A stretch of DNA of 18,384 bases from Bacteroidota bacterium. GTDB taxonomy: Bacteria > Bacteroidota > Rhodothermia > Rhodothermales > UBA10348. Shown piece after piece: positions 6,859 to 13,788 of this stretch; within the stretch, counting starts at the first letter, position 1; each line of letters opens with the position of its first letter. The notes under the pieces are model-generated. The model saw only the letters and a list, made by a program, of their open reading frames with translations, searched no databases and had not been told where the DNA came from. The DNA lies in NCBI GenBank assembly GCA_022571135.1, contig JACZYK010000020.1:1-18384 (forward strand), given 5' to 3'. Made by a program: the position numbers and the translations under genes.

Positions 6859-7602
6859 TCAAGGAACGATCAGAACAGGTGTTCCAATTCCGACGATCGA
6901 CCATAGTCGGTCTATCTGGCTATTACGGATGGCGATGCATCCCTGTGTCCAGTTGTTGCGGGCGCCCGTTCCGTCTCCGTGGATTTCGATGAATCCGCCG
7001 AGGCCCGTGTTCATGGGCGGGACGGCGAAGGATCGCTCTGCGCCCACGATCGCCTCGTATTCAGCGTCCGAAATGAGTCCCTCCCTTATCCCTCTCGCGG
7101 CATCCTCCGCGTTGGGGTAGTTCAGGACGAGGGCTTTGTAAAAGGCGCTCCGTGGATTTTTCGAGACGACGAAGAACTCTCCTTCCGGCGTTCGCCAGTG
7201 ATCCGGCTCGGCGGCGCTCCCGCGCTTCTCCTTGTCCGAATAAAAGTTGTAGCCCAGGTCCGTCGGATACCGTGCAACGAGCATCGATCCGCGGTAGAGG
7301 AAAAGCGTCTGTGATCGCTTTCTTATGCGAATCCAGACATTGGAGAGCGCCTCGGAGTGGACGAGTCCGTTCGCTCCGTCGATCGTCCGAACGCGGCTCC
7401 AGCGCTCGCCCCTCTCGAGCACATAGACCGCCTCGCGAAACCGAAGGTGCAGATATGATCGAGTGGAATCCGTCGCATGATACATCGTGACTCCACGCTC
7501 GATCGTATAGTAGACGGGAAAGTCCACGTCAACCGCCTGGCCCGAAACGCCCTGCGTACAAACGTGAAGTGTGATTGCAATGATGAGGGCGGATCTTCGC
7601 AT
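6859..7602 (-). CDS. Secreted L,D-transpeptidase-family (YkuD) protein
   Basis: With the ATG at 7600-7602 the protein has 247 residues and begins with a signal peptide (MRRSALIIAITL up to about VSGQA). Residues ~28-87 look like an SH3-type domain (RGVTMYHA, SYLHLRFREAVYVLE, WSRVRT), and ~90-247 form the YkuD catalytic domain, with His208 in IEIHGDG and the nucleophile Cys222 in WTQGCIAIRN. These enzymes cross-link or trim peptidoglycan peptides, or attach proteins to them, in the periplasm. The TQGCIA version replaces the classical SHGCR motif but is usual in one large YkuD subfamily. An in-frame TTG at 7656 would add 18 residues and leave only 2 bp to the upstream HAD gene; I prefer the ATG because it puts the signal peptide at the N-terminus. 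Neither start has a clear ribosome-binding site. Confidence 0.9.
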   Translation of the reverse strand: MRRSALIIAITLHVCTQGVSGQAVDVDFPVYYTIERGVTMYHATDSTRSYLHLRFREAVYVLERGERWSRVRTIDGANGLVHSEALSNVWIRIRKRSQTLFLYRGSMLVARYPTDLGYNFYSDKEKRGSAAEPDHWRTPEGEFFVVSKNPRSAFYKALVLNYPNAEDAARGIREGLISDAEYEAIVGAERSFAVPPMNTGLGGFIEIHGDGTGARNNWTQGCIAIRNSQIDRLWSIVGIGTPVLIVP

Positions 7603-7658
7603 GCTAAATTCGATTCGCTCGATAGAGTCCCGAAAGTCTCCGGTACTACGAATCAAAA

Positions 7659-8423
7659 TCAGGGTCGTTTCGACTCCCCCTCGTTCATTCTGACGGCGTC
7701 CCAGTATGCGGACACGACCCCCTCCGTGTCTTCGGCCTCCGTCGTCAGGTCGACGACCGATTTTACATCGTCGTTTGCATTGGCCGTGGCGTAGGATCTA
7801 CCGACGATCGCGAGTGCTTCGATGTCGCCGCCGGTATCTCCGATGTACGCCATCTCGGACAGATCCAGATTGATCGTTTCAGCCAACCACTTCAGGCCGG
7901 ATGGTTTCGTCAAATGTGATGCCACGATGTCGATGGAGATAGGCGTGTTGTACGTCCGAAAATTCGGGTACTCGCTTCGAACGAATTTGTCGATCTTCCG
8001 GGTCGCCCAGGCGAGTTTAGCCCCATCCGTACCGACGACGGCCACCTGAGTCTGCTTGGCATGATCTATGGCGAGCGGAGTGCCGTCGATCAATTCCTCG
8101 ATAAAGACCAGGATTTGCTTAAGAGCAGTCATCGTCTCGGAATCGATACCGGGGTGCCAGCTGCGCCGCGCTGTCACGGGATCGAACATCCCTGCGCCGG
8201 CTTCGAAGAGAACCGGAACCTGAAGACCGAGGAGCTGCGAAATGGCTTCGACGTATGGATACGCCCGCCCCGAACAGACGCTGAGTGCGGGCAGAAGCCG
8301 GTGAGAGCCCGGCCGGCCGGCCACCCCGGCCAATCGGGCCAATTCGCTCAGCGGTTCGAGCTTGAACGCCTGATACGGAAGCGTGAGACAACCGTCGATA
8401 TCAGAAATAAATAGCCTAATCAT
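7659..8423 (-). CDS. HAD-superfamily hydrolase, subclass IIB (phosphatase-like)
   Basis: This 254-aa cytosolic protein has all four HAD motifs: DIDG at residues 8-11 (nucleophile Asp8, acid Asp10), motif II Ser51 in SVCSGR, motif III Lys173 in HLTKPSGLKWL, and motif IV Asp196/Asp200 in YIGDTGGDIEAL. The layout, with a cap between motifs II and III, is that of Cof-type/IIB enzymes such as sucrose-phosphate or mannosyl-3-phosphoglycerate phosphatases. Substrate cannot be assigned; a sugar phosphate is the likeliest class. It lies 35 bp downstream of fabI on the same strand and just before the L,D-transpeptidase-like gene, so co-transcription is likely, but no obvious pathway link is seen. Confidence 0.88.
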   Translation of the reverse strand: MIRLFISDIDGCLTLPYQAFKLEPLSELARLAGVAGRPGSHRLLPALSVCSGRAYPYVEAISQLLGLQVPVLFEAGAGMFDPVTARRSWHPGIDSETMTALKQILVFIEELIDGTPLAIDHAKQTQVAVVGTDGAKLAWATRKIDKFVRSEYPNFRTYNTPISIDIVASHLTKPSGLKWLAETINLDLSEMAYIGDTGGDIEALAIVGRSYATANANDDVKSVVDLTTEAEDTEGVVSAYWDAVRMNEGESKRP

Positions 8424-8458
8424 TCGCCTTGACGGGCCGGGATGCTGAAAGCGTCCGA

Positions 8459-9283
8459 TCAGGACCGAGCCTTGGACAGGTCCACTATCAATTCGTCAGA
8501 CATTCCCATATTGCTGAAGCCGCCGTCGTGATAGAGCGTCTGCATCGTCACCATGCGCGTCAGATCGCTGAGCAGCGTAACCGTATAATCGGCGCAGCTG
8601 GCAGCGTCCGCGTTACCGAGCGGCGCTACTTTTTCGGCAAATTCGTACAAGGCGTCGAATCCGTCGATTCCGGATCCGGCGGTCGTCCGAGTAGGGCTCT
8701 GGGAAATCGCATTGATACGGATTCCGCGTTTCCCGAGGCGATATCCAAATGAACGAACAATGCTCTCGAGCAGCGCTTTGGCGTCTCCCATCTCCGAGTA
8801 TTTCGAGAAGATCCGCTGGGCTCCGAGATACGAAAGAGCCACTATAGACGCCCCGTCGTTCATGGACTCGGTCTCGAGCGCGGCGTGAACGATGCGATGC
8901 AGACTGATGGCCGAGATATCGAGCGTTCTTTGATACCAGTCGTACCGGAGGTCTTCGTAGGGTCTGCTTCTCCTGACGTTCATTCCCATGGCGATCGAGT
9001 GAACGACAAAATCCAGCTTTCCGAGCTTCTTGAGGGTCTCCTGAAACAGGGAATTTAGATCTTCGTCTTCCGTTGCATCTGCCCAGATGATGGAGCTTTC
9101 TGTCCTCTCGGCCAGCGCACCCAGCGTTCTCAGCCGGTTCACGACAGGGGAGTTCGAGAGCACGAAGCGTCCACCTTCACGATAAACCGATTCGGCAATG
9201 TGCCAGGCCAGACTGGTCTCGTTCAGTGCGCCGAAAATGATGCCCTTTTTGTCTTTGAGGAGGGCGTGCCCGCCGGAAGCCAT
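8459..9283 (-). CDS. fabI: Enoyl-[acyl-carrier-protein] reductase (NADH-type, FabI)
   Basis: This 274-aa SDR-fold enzyme reduces trans-2-enoyl-ACP in the last step of each fatty-acid elongation cycle. The nucleotide-binding region GALNETSLAWHIA (residues 18-30) is the FabI version of the Rossmann glycine motif. The active site is present with FabI spacing: Tyr152 in SYLGAQ, Tyr162, Met165 and Lys169 in KYSEMGDAKALLES, matching Escherichia coli Tyr146, Tyr156, Met159 and Lys163. ISQSPTRTTAGSGI corresponds to the substrate-binding loop region. The ATG at 9281-9283 is preceded by a perfect Bacteroidota -7 box. It heads the minus-strand run and diverges from the S9 peptidase gene. No other fatty-acid synthesis genes are next to it. 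Confidence 0.95.
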   Translation of the reverse strand: MASGGHALLKDKKGIIFGALNETSLAWHIAESVYREGGRFVLSNSPVVNRLRTLGALAERTESSIIWADATEDEDLNSLFQETLKKLGKLDFVVHSIAMGMNVRRSRPYEDLRYDWYQRTLDISAISLHRIVHAALETESMNDGASIVALSYLGAQRIFSKYSEMGDAKALLESIVRSFGYRLGKRGIRINAISQSPTRTTAGSGIDGFDALYEFAEKVAPLGNADAASCADYTVTLLSDLTRMVTMQTLYHDGGFSNMGMSDELIVDLSKARS

Positions 9284-9319
9284 GTAAAATGTCCGTTGAT
9301 TGGTTCCTGTATGGGTTCA

Positions 9320-9350
9320 CAAAGTTACGAAAAAGACATCTGCCAGAATC
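9320..9350 (-). promoter_or_regulatory. Predicted Bacteroidota-type promoter for fabI
   Basis: On the minus strand TAACTTTG (9327-9320) matches the TAnnTTTG -7 element exactly. The -33 position (about 9350-9347) reads GATT and is a poor match, so the upstream element is weak. Transcription would start near 9313, giving a leader of about 30 nt to the fabI ATG at 9283. This promoter could also drive the genes downstream of fabI. Confidence 0.5.
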
Positions 9351-9404
9351 ACCACGGGGATAGATCTCGTTATTCCGCCGTTGAGTTGGTGGGGTTTTGG
9401 CCGC

Positions 9405-9435
9405 TTGCGCGACCGATCCCGAGACGTTATATACG
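9405..9435 (+). promoter_or_regulatory. Possible promoter for the S9 peptidase gene
   Basis: TTG (9405-9407) and TATATACG (9428-9435) are 20 nt apart. The second element matches four of the six fixed positions of TAnnTTTG, so the site is weak. Its position, about 40 bp before the ATG at 9474, agrees with that start rather than the longer in-frame ORF beginning at 9300. Confidence 0.25.
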
Positions 9436-9473
9436 CCAACCACGAAATCGATAATAGGACAGTCGTGCACGCC

Positions 9474-11942
9474 ATGATACGAGGACGATCTACATCACGG
9501 ACCATTCTGCTGATCGGAGTATTCGCTATCGCATGGGCGACTCAGGCGCACGCGCAGGATGGATATCAAACGCCTCCCGCCGCGCTCGTGGATCTGGTCG
9601 ACGCTCCTCTTGCGCCCGGTGTCAGCCTAAGTCCGGACGGAACCCATTTACTGCTGATGACACGACAGGCTCTTCCGACTATCGCCGACCTCGCGAAACC
9701 CGAACTTCGGCTCGCAGGACTCCGGATCAATCCACGTAACTCGGGGCCGAGCCGGACGCGCTATTTTACGTCGCTGACATTTCTGCGTCTCTCCGGGGGC
9801 GAAGAGACTCTTGTCACCGGTATTCCGGACCGAGCTCGCATCTCGAACGTCGCCTGGGCGCCGGACAGTCGGCACGTCTCCTTTACGGTTACCCTCAGAG
9901 ACAGGATCGATCTGTACCTCGCAGAACTGTCCACGGCGCGAGCGAGAAAACTCATCGACCGGGCGGTCAACGCGGTCTACTACGGAGCGGTCGCCTGGGC
10001 GCCTGATGGAGAAACCCTGCTCGTTCGCACGGTTGAAGAAGACAGGGGTCCGGCGCCTGAGGCCCCGGAAGTCCCTTCCTCTCCCGTAATCCAGGAAAAT
10101 ATCGGCAAGGTAGCCCCTGTGCGGACGTATCAGGACCTGCTGAAGAATCCTCACGACGTTGAGGTCTTCGCGTACTTCATGCGCAATCAGGTTCTACGGG
10201 TTGGTATCGACGGTAGGGTCGAGTCCTTCGGAGAGCCGGGGATCATAACGAGGACGTCCCACTCGCCTGACGGCCGGTACGTTTTGACGGAAGTCATGCA
10301 CCGACCGTTTTCCTACCTCGTGACGTCCGGCCGTTTTCCCCGGCGAATAGAGATCCGCTCTGCATCGGGCGACCTGGTAAAGTTACTGGACGATCTTCCG
10401 CTGGCCGAGGAAGTGCCGACCGGCTCCGGTTCCGTGGCGACAGGGAAGCGCTCCATCTCGTGGCGGCAGGATGCGGATGCGACGCTCTACTGGGTTGAGG
10501 CGCTCGACGGAGGCGATTCCAAAGTCGATGCGGAACTCAGGGACGAAGTGTTCGAACTCGCACAGCCGTTCGAGGGAGCGCCGACGTCTCTTATCCAGCT
10601 CCCGCTCCGATACGCGGGTACGTTCTGGAGCAGCGAAGGCTTCGCTCTCATCAGCGAAACCTGGCGGTCGACGAGAACGAGAAGGATGTATATGGTCGAT
10701 CTGGCACATCCCGGAGCCGCCGCGAAAACAATATTCGACTACTCCTACGAGGACCGGTACAACGATCCCGGATCGCCGCAATCTGCAACTACGCCCCGGG
10801 GAACCCGGCTTCTTCTGACGGCCGACGGCGGCTCCTCCATATATCTGAGCGGTACTGGAGCCTCGCCTGAGGGGAATCGCCCCTTCATCCGGAAGATGAA
10901 CCTCGTCGACGGCCAGACGGAAGAACTCTTCCGATCGGAGGCCCCGTATTACGAGCGGCCGGTAGCATGGATCGATCTCGAAAAGGGCACGCTTCTCACG
11001 CGGCGACAGTCGGCGTCGGAACCGCCGAATTATTTTGTCCGAGATGTGAATAGTGGTAGTATCGAGGCCGTAACGCACTTCCCCCATCCATATCCCGAAC
11101 TGGATGCCGTTACGAAAGAATTCATCAAATTCGAGCGGGCGGACGGCGTGCAGTTGAGTGCCACCCTCTATCTCCCGGCCGGTTATGACGCGGCCACGGA
11201 CGGACCGCTACCTACGTTTCTATGGGCCTATCCGCGGGAGTTCAAGAGTGCGGCTGCGGCAGGACAGGTTTCTACGTCGCCCTATATGTTCAAGCGCGTC
11301 AGCTATTCGGGCGCCATTGCGTACGTCACCCAGGGTTACGCGATCCTGGACAATGCCTCAATGCCGATCGTCGGGGAAGGGGACGAGGAGCCCAATGATA
11401 CCTTCGTTAAACAACTTCGGATGAACGCGGAGGCGGCTGTCGAAGAGGGCGCTCGCCGCGGGGTCGTGGATCCGGACAGGGTCGCCATCGGTGGACATTC
11501 CTATGGAGCCTTCATGACCGCGAACCTGTTGGCTCACTCCGATGTATTCAGAGCGGGAATCGCGAGAAGCGGGGCATACAACAGATCGCTTACACCATTC
11601 GGTTTCCAGGCGGAGCCACGCACGTTCTGGGAAGCCCCGGAAATCTACTTTGCCATGTCTCCGTTCATGAACGCGGATAAAGTGAACGAGCCGCTGCTGA
11701 TGATCCACGGCATCGCGGACAATAATTCCGGGACGTTTCCGATCCAGAGCGAGCGTTTCTATCACGCGCTGAAGGGCATGGGCAAGACGGTCCGGCTGGT
11801 GATGTTTCCGCATGAAAGCCACGGATACCGTGCCCGCGAGTCGGTCCTGCATACGATGTGGGAAACGTTGCGCTGGTTGGAAACCTATGTGAAGAACGCG
11901 CCTCCGCGAAAGGTGGACGTCAGGTATCCGATCGGAGACTGA
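9474..11942 (+). CDS. Secreted S9-family serine peptidase, glutamyl-endopeptidase (CGEP) type
   Basis: From the ATG at 9474 this is an 822-aa protein with a signal peptide (MIRGRSTSRT, a hydrophobic core, cleavage probably after QAHA). An N-terminal beta-propeller region (repeated LSPDGTHLLL, WAPDSRHVSF, WAPDGETLLV, HSPDGRYVLT) precedes a C-terminal alpha/beta-hydrolase domain. The catalytic triad is visible as Ser676 in GGHSYGAFMTANLLAHS, Asp749 in IHGIADNNSGT and His783 in PHESHGYRARES. These match plant chloroplast glutamyl endopeptidase (prolyl-oligopeptidase subfamily S9D), which cuts after glutamate. Secretion to the periplasm or outside is expected. The ORF is open back to 9300, but that would put fabI only 16 bp away and bury the signal peptide, so the downstream ATG is preferred. 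Cleavage specificity is inferred from family resemblance. Confidence 0.92.
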   Translation: MIRGRSTSRTILLIGVFAIAWATQAHAQDGYQTPPAALVDLVDAPLAPGVSLSPDGTHLLLMTRQALPTIADLAKPELRLAGLRINPRNSGPSRTRYFTSLTFLRLSGGEETLVTGIPDRARISNVAWAPDSRHVSFTVTLRDRIDLYLAELSTARARKLIDRAVNAVYYGAVAWAPDGETLLVRTVEEDRGPAPEAPEVPSSPVIQENIGKVAPVRTYQDLLKNPHDVEVFAYFMRNQVLRVGIDGRVESFGEPGIITRTSHSPDGRYVLTEVMHRPFSYLVTSGRFPRRIEIRSASGDLVKLLDDLPLAEEVPTGSGSVATGKRSISWRQDADATLYWVEALDGGDSKVDAELRDEVFELAQPFEGAPTSLIQLPLRYAGTFWSSEGFALISETWRSTRTRRMYMVDLAHPGAAAKTIFDYSYEDRYNDPGSPQSATTPRGTRLLLTADGGSSIYLSGTGASPEGNRPFIRKMNLVDGQTEELFRSEAPYYERPVAWIDLEKGTLLTRRQSASEPPNYFVRDVNSGSIEAVTHFPHPYPELDAVTKEFIKFERADGVQLSATLYLPAGYDAATDGPLPTFLWAYPREFKSAAAAGQVSTSPYMFKRVSYSGAIAYVTQGYAILDNASMPIVGEGDEEPNDTFVKQLRMNAEAAVEEGARRGVVDPDRVAIGGHSYGAFMTANLLAHSDVFRAGIARSGAYNRSLTPFGFQAEPRTFWEAPEIYFAMSPFMNADKVNEPLLMIHGIADNNSGTFPIQSERFYHALKGMGKTVRLVMFPHESHGYRARESVLHTMWETLRWLETYVKNAPPRKVDVRYPIGD

Positions 11943-11990
11943 CGTCTCGGCAGTCCGGATCAGTCGTAGACGTCTCGCATGGGCGAGACG
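11935..11990. terminator. Inverted repeats at the convergent ends of the S9 peptidase and IMPase genes
   Basis: CGTCTCGC (11971-11978) and GCGAGACG (11983-11990) form a perfect 8-bp stem with a 4-nt loop, inside the last codons of the IMPase-family gene. A second, smaller pair GAGAC (11935-11939) and GTCTC (11944-11948) overlaps the stop of the peptidase gene. GACGTCTCG occurs in both (11941 and 11969), so the arms can exchange partners. It is a plausible terminator for peptidase transcripts; no U-tract follows. Confidence 0.4.
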
Positions 11991-12787
11991 ATGTCGAGCA
12001 TCTCTTCGTGCACGAGACCGTTGCTGGCAATGATCTGCTCGCCGAGTATGGGGTTGAGGTTTCCGGAGTAGTCGGAAACGCGGCCTCCGCCCTCCCGGAC
12101 GAGCACGAATCCAGCCGCGACGTCCCACGGTTTCAGACCTGTTTCGAAGAAGCCGTCAAAGCGGCCCGTAGCCACCCAGGCGAGGTCGACAGCGGCAGAT
12201 CCAGGCCTACGAACGCCACGGGTCGTTTGCATGAATCGGCGCAGTACGCTCAGGTAGAGATCGATGTGATCGAATGATCGATACGGGAACCCGGTGCCCA
12301 CCAGCCCGTCGGCGAGCCTGATTGTCTTACTGACGCCGGCGATTTTCCCATTTACGAAAACACCCTGTCCCGATATCGCCGTGTATAGATCGTCGCCGGG
12401 AATATCGAGTACGACGCCCAGGACAAGATTTTCCTCGTGCCGGAGCGCGATACTCACGGCGTACGGCGGAACGTCGCGTGTGAAGTTCGTCGTTCCGTCC
12501 AGCGGATCGATAATCCACAGATATTCGGGATCGGCCGGAGTATCCTGTCCGGCGTCCGTGTCTTCTTCGGCCAGGAATCCATGACGCGGGAATTCATCTC
12601 GGATGTCCCGAAGGATAATTCGCTCGGCCTCTAAGTCGACGTGCGTTACCAGATCGTGGATCCCTTTCTCCCGTATGGATTCCGGATCGATGGTACCGGC
12701 TGCGCTGCGGATCATTTTTCCAGCCTTGCGAGCCGCCCGAACAGCTACATTACACGCCTTCTCGTAGAGCGGAAAATCATCAGCCAT
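11960..12787 (-). CDS. Inositol monophosphatase family protein (SuhB-like)
   Basis: This 275-aa cytosolic enzyme belongs to the Mg2+-dependent, Li+-sensitive phosphatase family. Metal ligands are visible: Glu74/Glu75 in GFLAEED, Asp94 and Asp97 in WIIDPLDGTTNF, and Asp222 in KPWDVAAG. Members dephosphorylate myo-inositol-1-phosphate, or in some cases fructose-1,6-bisphosphate or 3'-phosphoadenosine 5'-phosphate (PAP); SuhB also acts in rRNA transcription in gamma-proteobacteria. Which role applies here cannot be told from sequence, so no symbol is given. Length is usual. The ATG at 12785-12787 is used. It converges on the S9 peptidase gene with 17 bp between stops and diverges from the lipoprotein gene at 12893. 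Confidence 0.92.
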   Translation of the reverse strand: MADDFPLYEKACNVAVRAARKAGKMIRSAAGTIDPESIREKGIHDLVTHVDLEAERIILRDIRDEFPRHGFLAEEDTDAGQDTPADPEYLWIIDPLDGTTNFTRDVPPYAVSIALRHEENLVLGVVLDIPGDDLYTAISGQGVFVNGKIAGVSKTIRLADGLVGTGFPYRSFDHIDLYLSVLRRFMQTTRGVRRPGSAAVDLAWVATGRFDGFFETGLKPWDVAAGFVLVREGGGRVSDYSGNLNPILGEQIIASNGLVHEEMLDIVSPMRDVYD

Positions 12788-12801
12788 GGGCGGAAGTAAA
12801 C

Positions 12802-12831
12802 TGTGCAGCGTAAATCGATATCGTATCTTGG
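12802..12831 (+). promoter_or_regulatory. Possible promoter for the orphan lipoprotein gene
   Basis: TGTG (12802-12805), 18 nt, then TATCTTGG (12824-12831) resembles TTTG-N19-TAnnTTTG, with one mismatch in each element. Transcription would begin near 12838. If real, the GTG at 12803 cannot be the start codon, which supports the ATG at 12893. Confidence 0.3.
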
Positions 12832-12892
12832 ATCGACCTCTCAGACAGGCGGCAGTACCGGCGGTAAACCCTACACCATCACCTTTGTTCGT

Positions 12893-13699
12893 ATGATACG
12901 GACCCTCATGCGCCCTTCCGTGACTTTAGCTTTTCTCGTCGTCGGAGTCCTATCCGTGATGGGCTGCAGGAGCAGACCGGATATCGTGCTGCGGGCGGAT
13001 GAGATTGTTTACCGGGATTCTGTACTGTCCGTACTCGCGGGCGCCCATCAAACCGCCTTCCGCGAGGCTTTCGGAAAGCTGGCCGATTTGGACTTTACAA
13101 GGTACATAAGGACCGAACAGTACGATGGCGAGGACTTCCTCATCGCCTTCAACGAACACGTGGTCCGGATATCTACCGAAGGGGGCATCCGGATTACGCG
13201 GGTCGAACAGTCCGACTCGGCCGGGGCGTTTGAATTCGGGTTCTTCAAGCGGTTTGTATCGGAAAACGTCGACGATTTAGATCCGGTCGATCTGGTTCCG
13301 TTTGTGATTCCTGAAGACGTCGGCTACGACAAATCCCGGAACCGGGACCGGTACAGCTTCCATTTCCTCTCGGACACGCTCATGTGGGATCGACAGGCGC
13401 AGGTGATCGAAGTTCGGGCGCGGCCTGACCTGGCCGACGGGCTGAACGTTCGCAGGGTCCGACATTATATAGACCGGGCTACGAACCAGTTGGTTGCCGT
13501 TTATCTCGAGCGGATCGATCTGGCGCTATGGTTTCGGGAAGAGAGCGAGTTCTACGTCGATGTGCGGCCGTCGCAATTTGGGGGCCTGTTGCCCTACAAT
13601 ACGCGCTTTCAAACCAAAATCATGACGCCGTATCGAGACACGTACAAGTTCAGAACCGTCTCAACGTTTACAGATTTCACCCGCAGTTCGGGCTCGTGA
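12893..13699 (+). CDS. Predicted lipoprotein of unknown function
   Basis: I do not recognise this protein. From the ATG at 12893 it has 268 residues, beginning with a signal peptide (MIRTLMRPSV, a hydrophobic run) and a lipobox-like VMGC with the acylated Cys at residue 25. The mature part is rich in alternating charged and hydrophobic residues (HYIDRATNQLVAVYLERIDL, SEFYVDVRPSQFGGLLPYN), which suggests beta-strands and distantly recalls LolA/LolB-like lipoprotein carriers, though no motif proves it. An upstream in-frame GTG at 12803 would add 30 residues and hide the signal peptide. An ATG at 12908 is another possible start. It is a single-gene unit between two oppositely oriented genes. Cellular site: probably the outer or inner membrane, periplasmic side. 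Confidence 0.7.
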   Translation: MIRTLMRPSVTLAFLVVGVLSVMGCRSRPDIVLRADEIVYRDSVLSVLAGAHQTAFREAFGKLADLDFTRYIRTEQYDGEDFLIAFNEHVVRISTEGGIRITRVEQSDSAGAFEFGFFKRFVSENVDDLDPVDLVPFVIPEDVGYDKSRNRDRYSFHFLSDTLMWDRQAQVIEVRARPDLADGLNVRRVRHYIDRATNQLVAVYLERIDLALWFREESEFYVDVRPSQFGGLLPYNTRFQTKIMTPYRDTYKFRTVSTFTDFTRSSGS

Positions 13700-13708
13700 T
13701 CTCGTCCA

Positions 13709-13740
13709 ATCTTGATAGACCCGAGACCACACGTCAAGAT
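13709..13740. terminator. Inverted repeat between the convergent lipoprotein and RND permease genes
   Basis: ATCTTGA (13709-13715) and TCAAGAT (13734-13740) are perfectly complementary, 7 bp, extendable by a G-T wobble, with a loop of about 16-18 nt. It lies in the 89-bp gap between the stops at 13699 and 13789 and begins 10 nt after the lipoprotein stop. It could terminate both genes, but there is no T-run on either side. Confidence 0.35.
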
Positions 13741-13788
13741 ATCCTTGAGCCTCCTCAGGTTTAGCAGATCGTTTAACAATCCTGCCAG

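Noticed and set aside
6859..7602. Apparent active-site change in the YkuD protein (TQGCIA instead of SHGCR)
   Set aside because: The Cys and upstream His are present, and this motif version is common in one large subfamily, so it is not a sign of inactivation.
10383..12128. Minus-strand frames of 234 and 256 codons opposite the S9 peptidase
   Set aside because: Both are Arg-rich, have no motifs, and one overlaps the catalytic region of the peptidase and the end of the IMPase gene in another frame.
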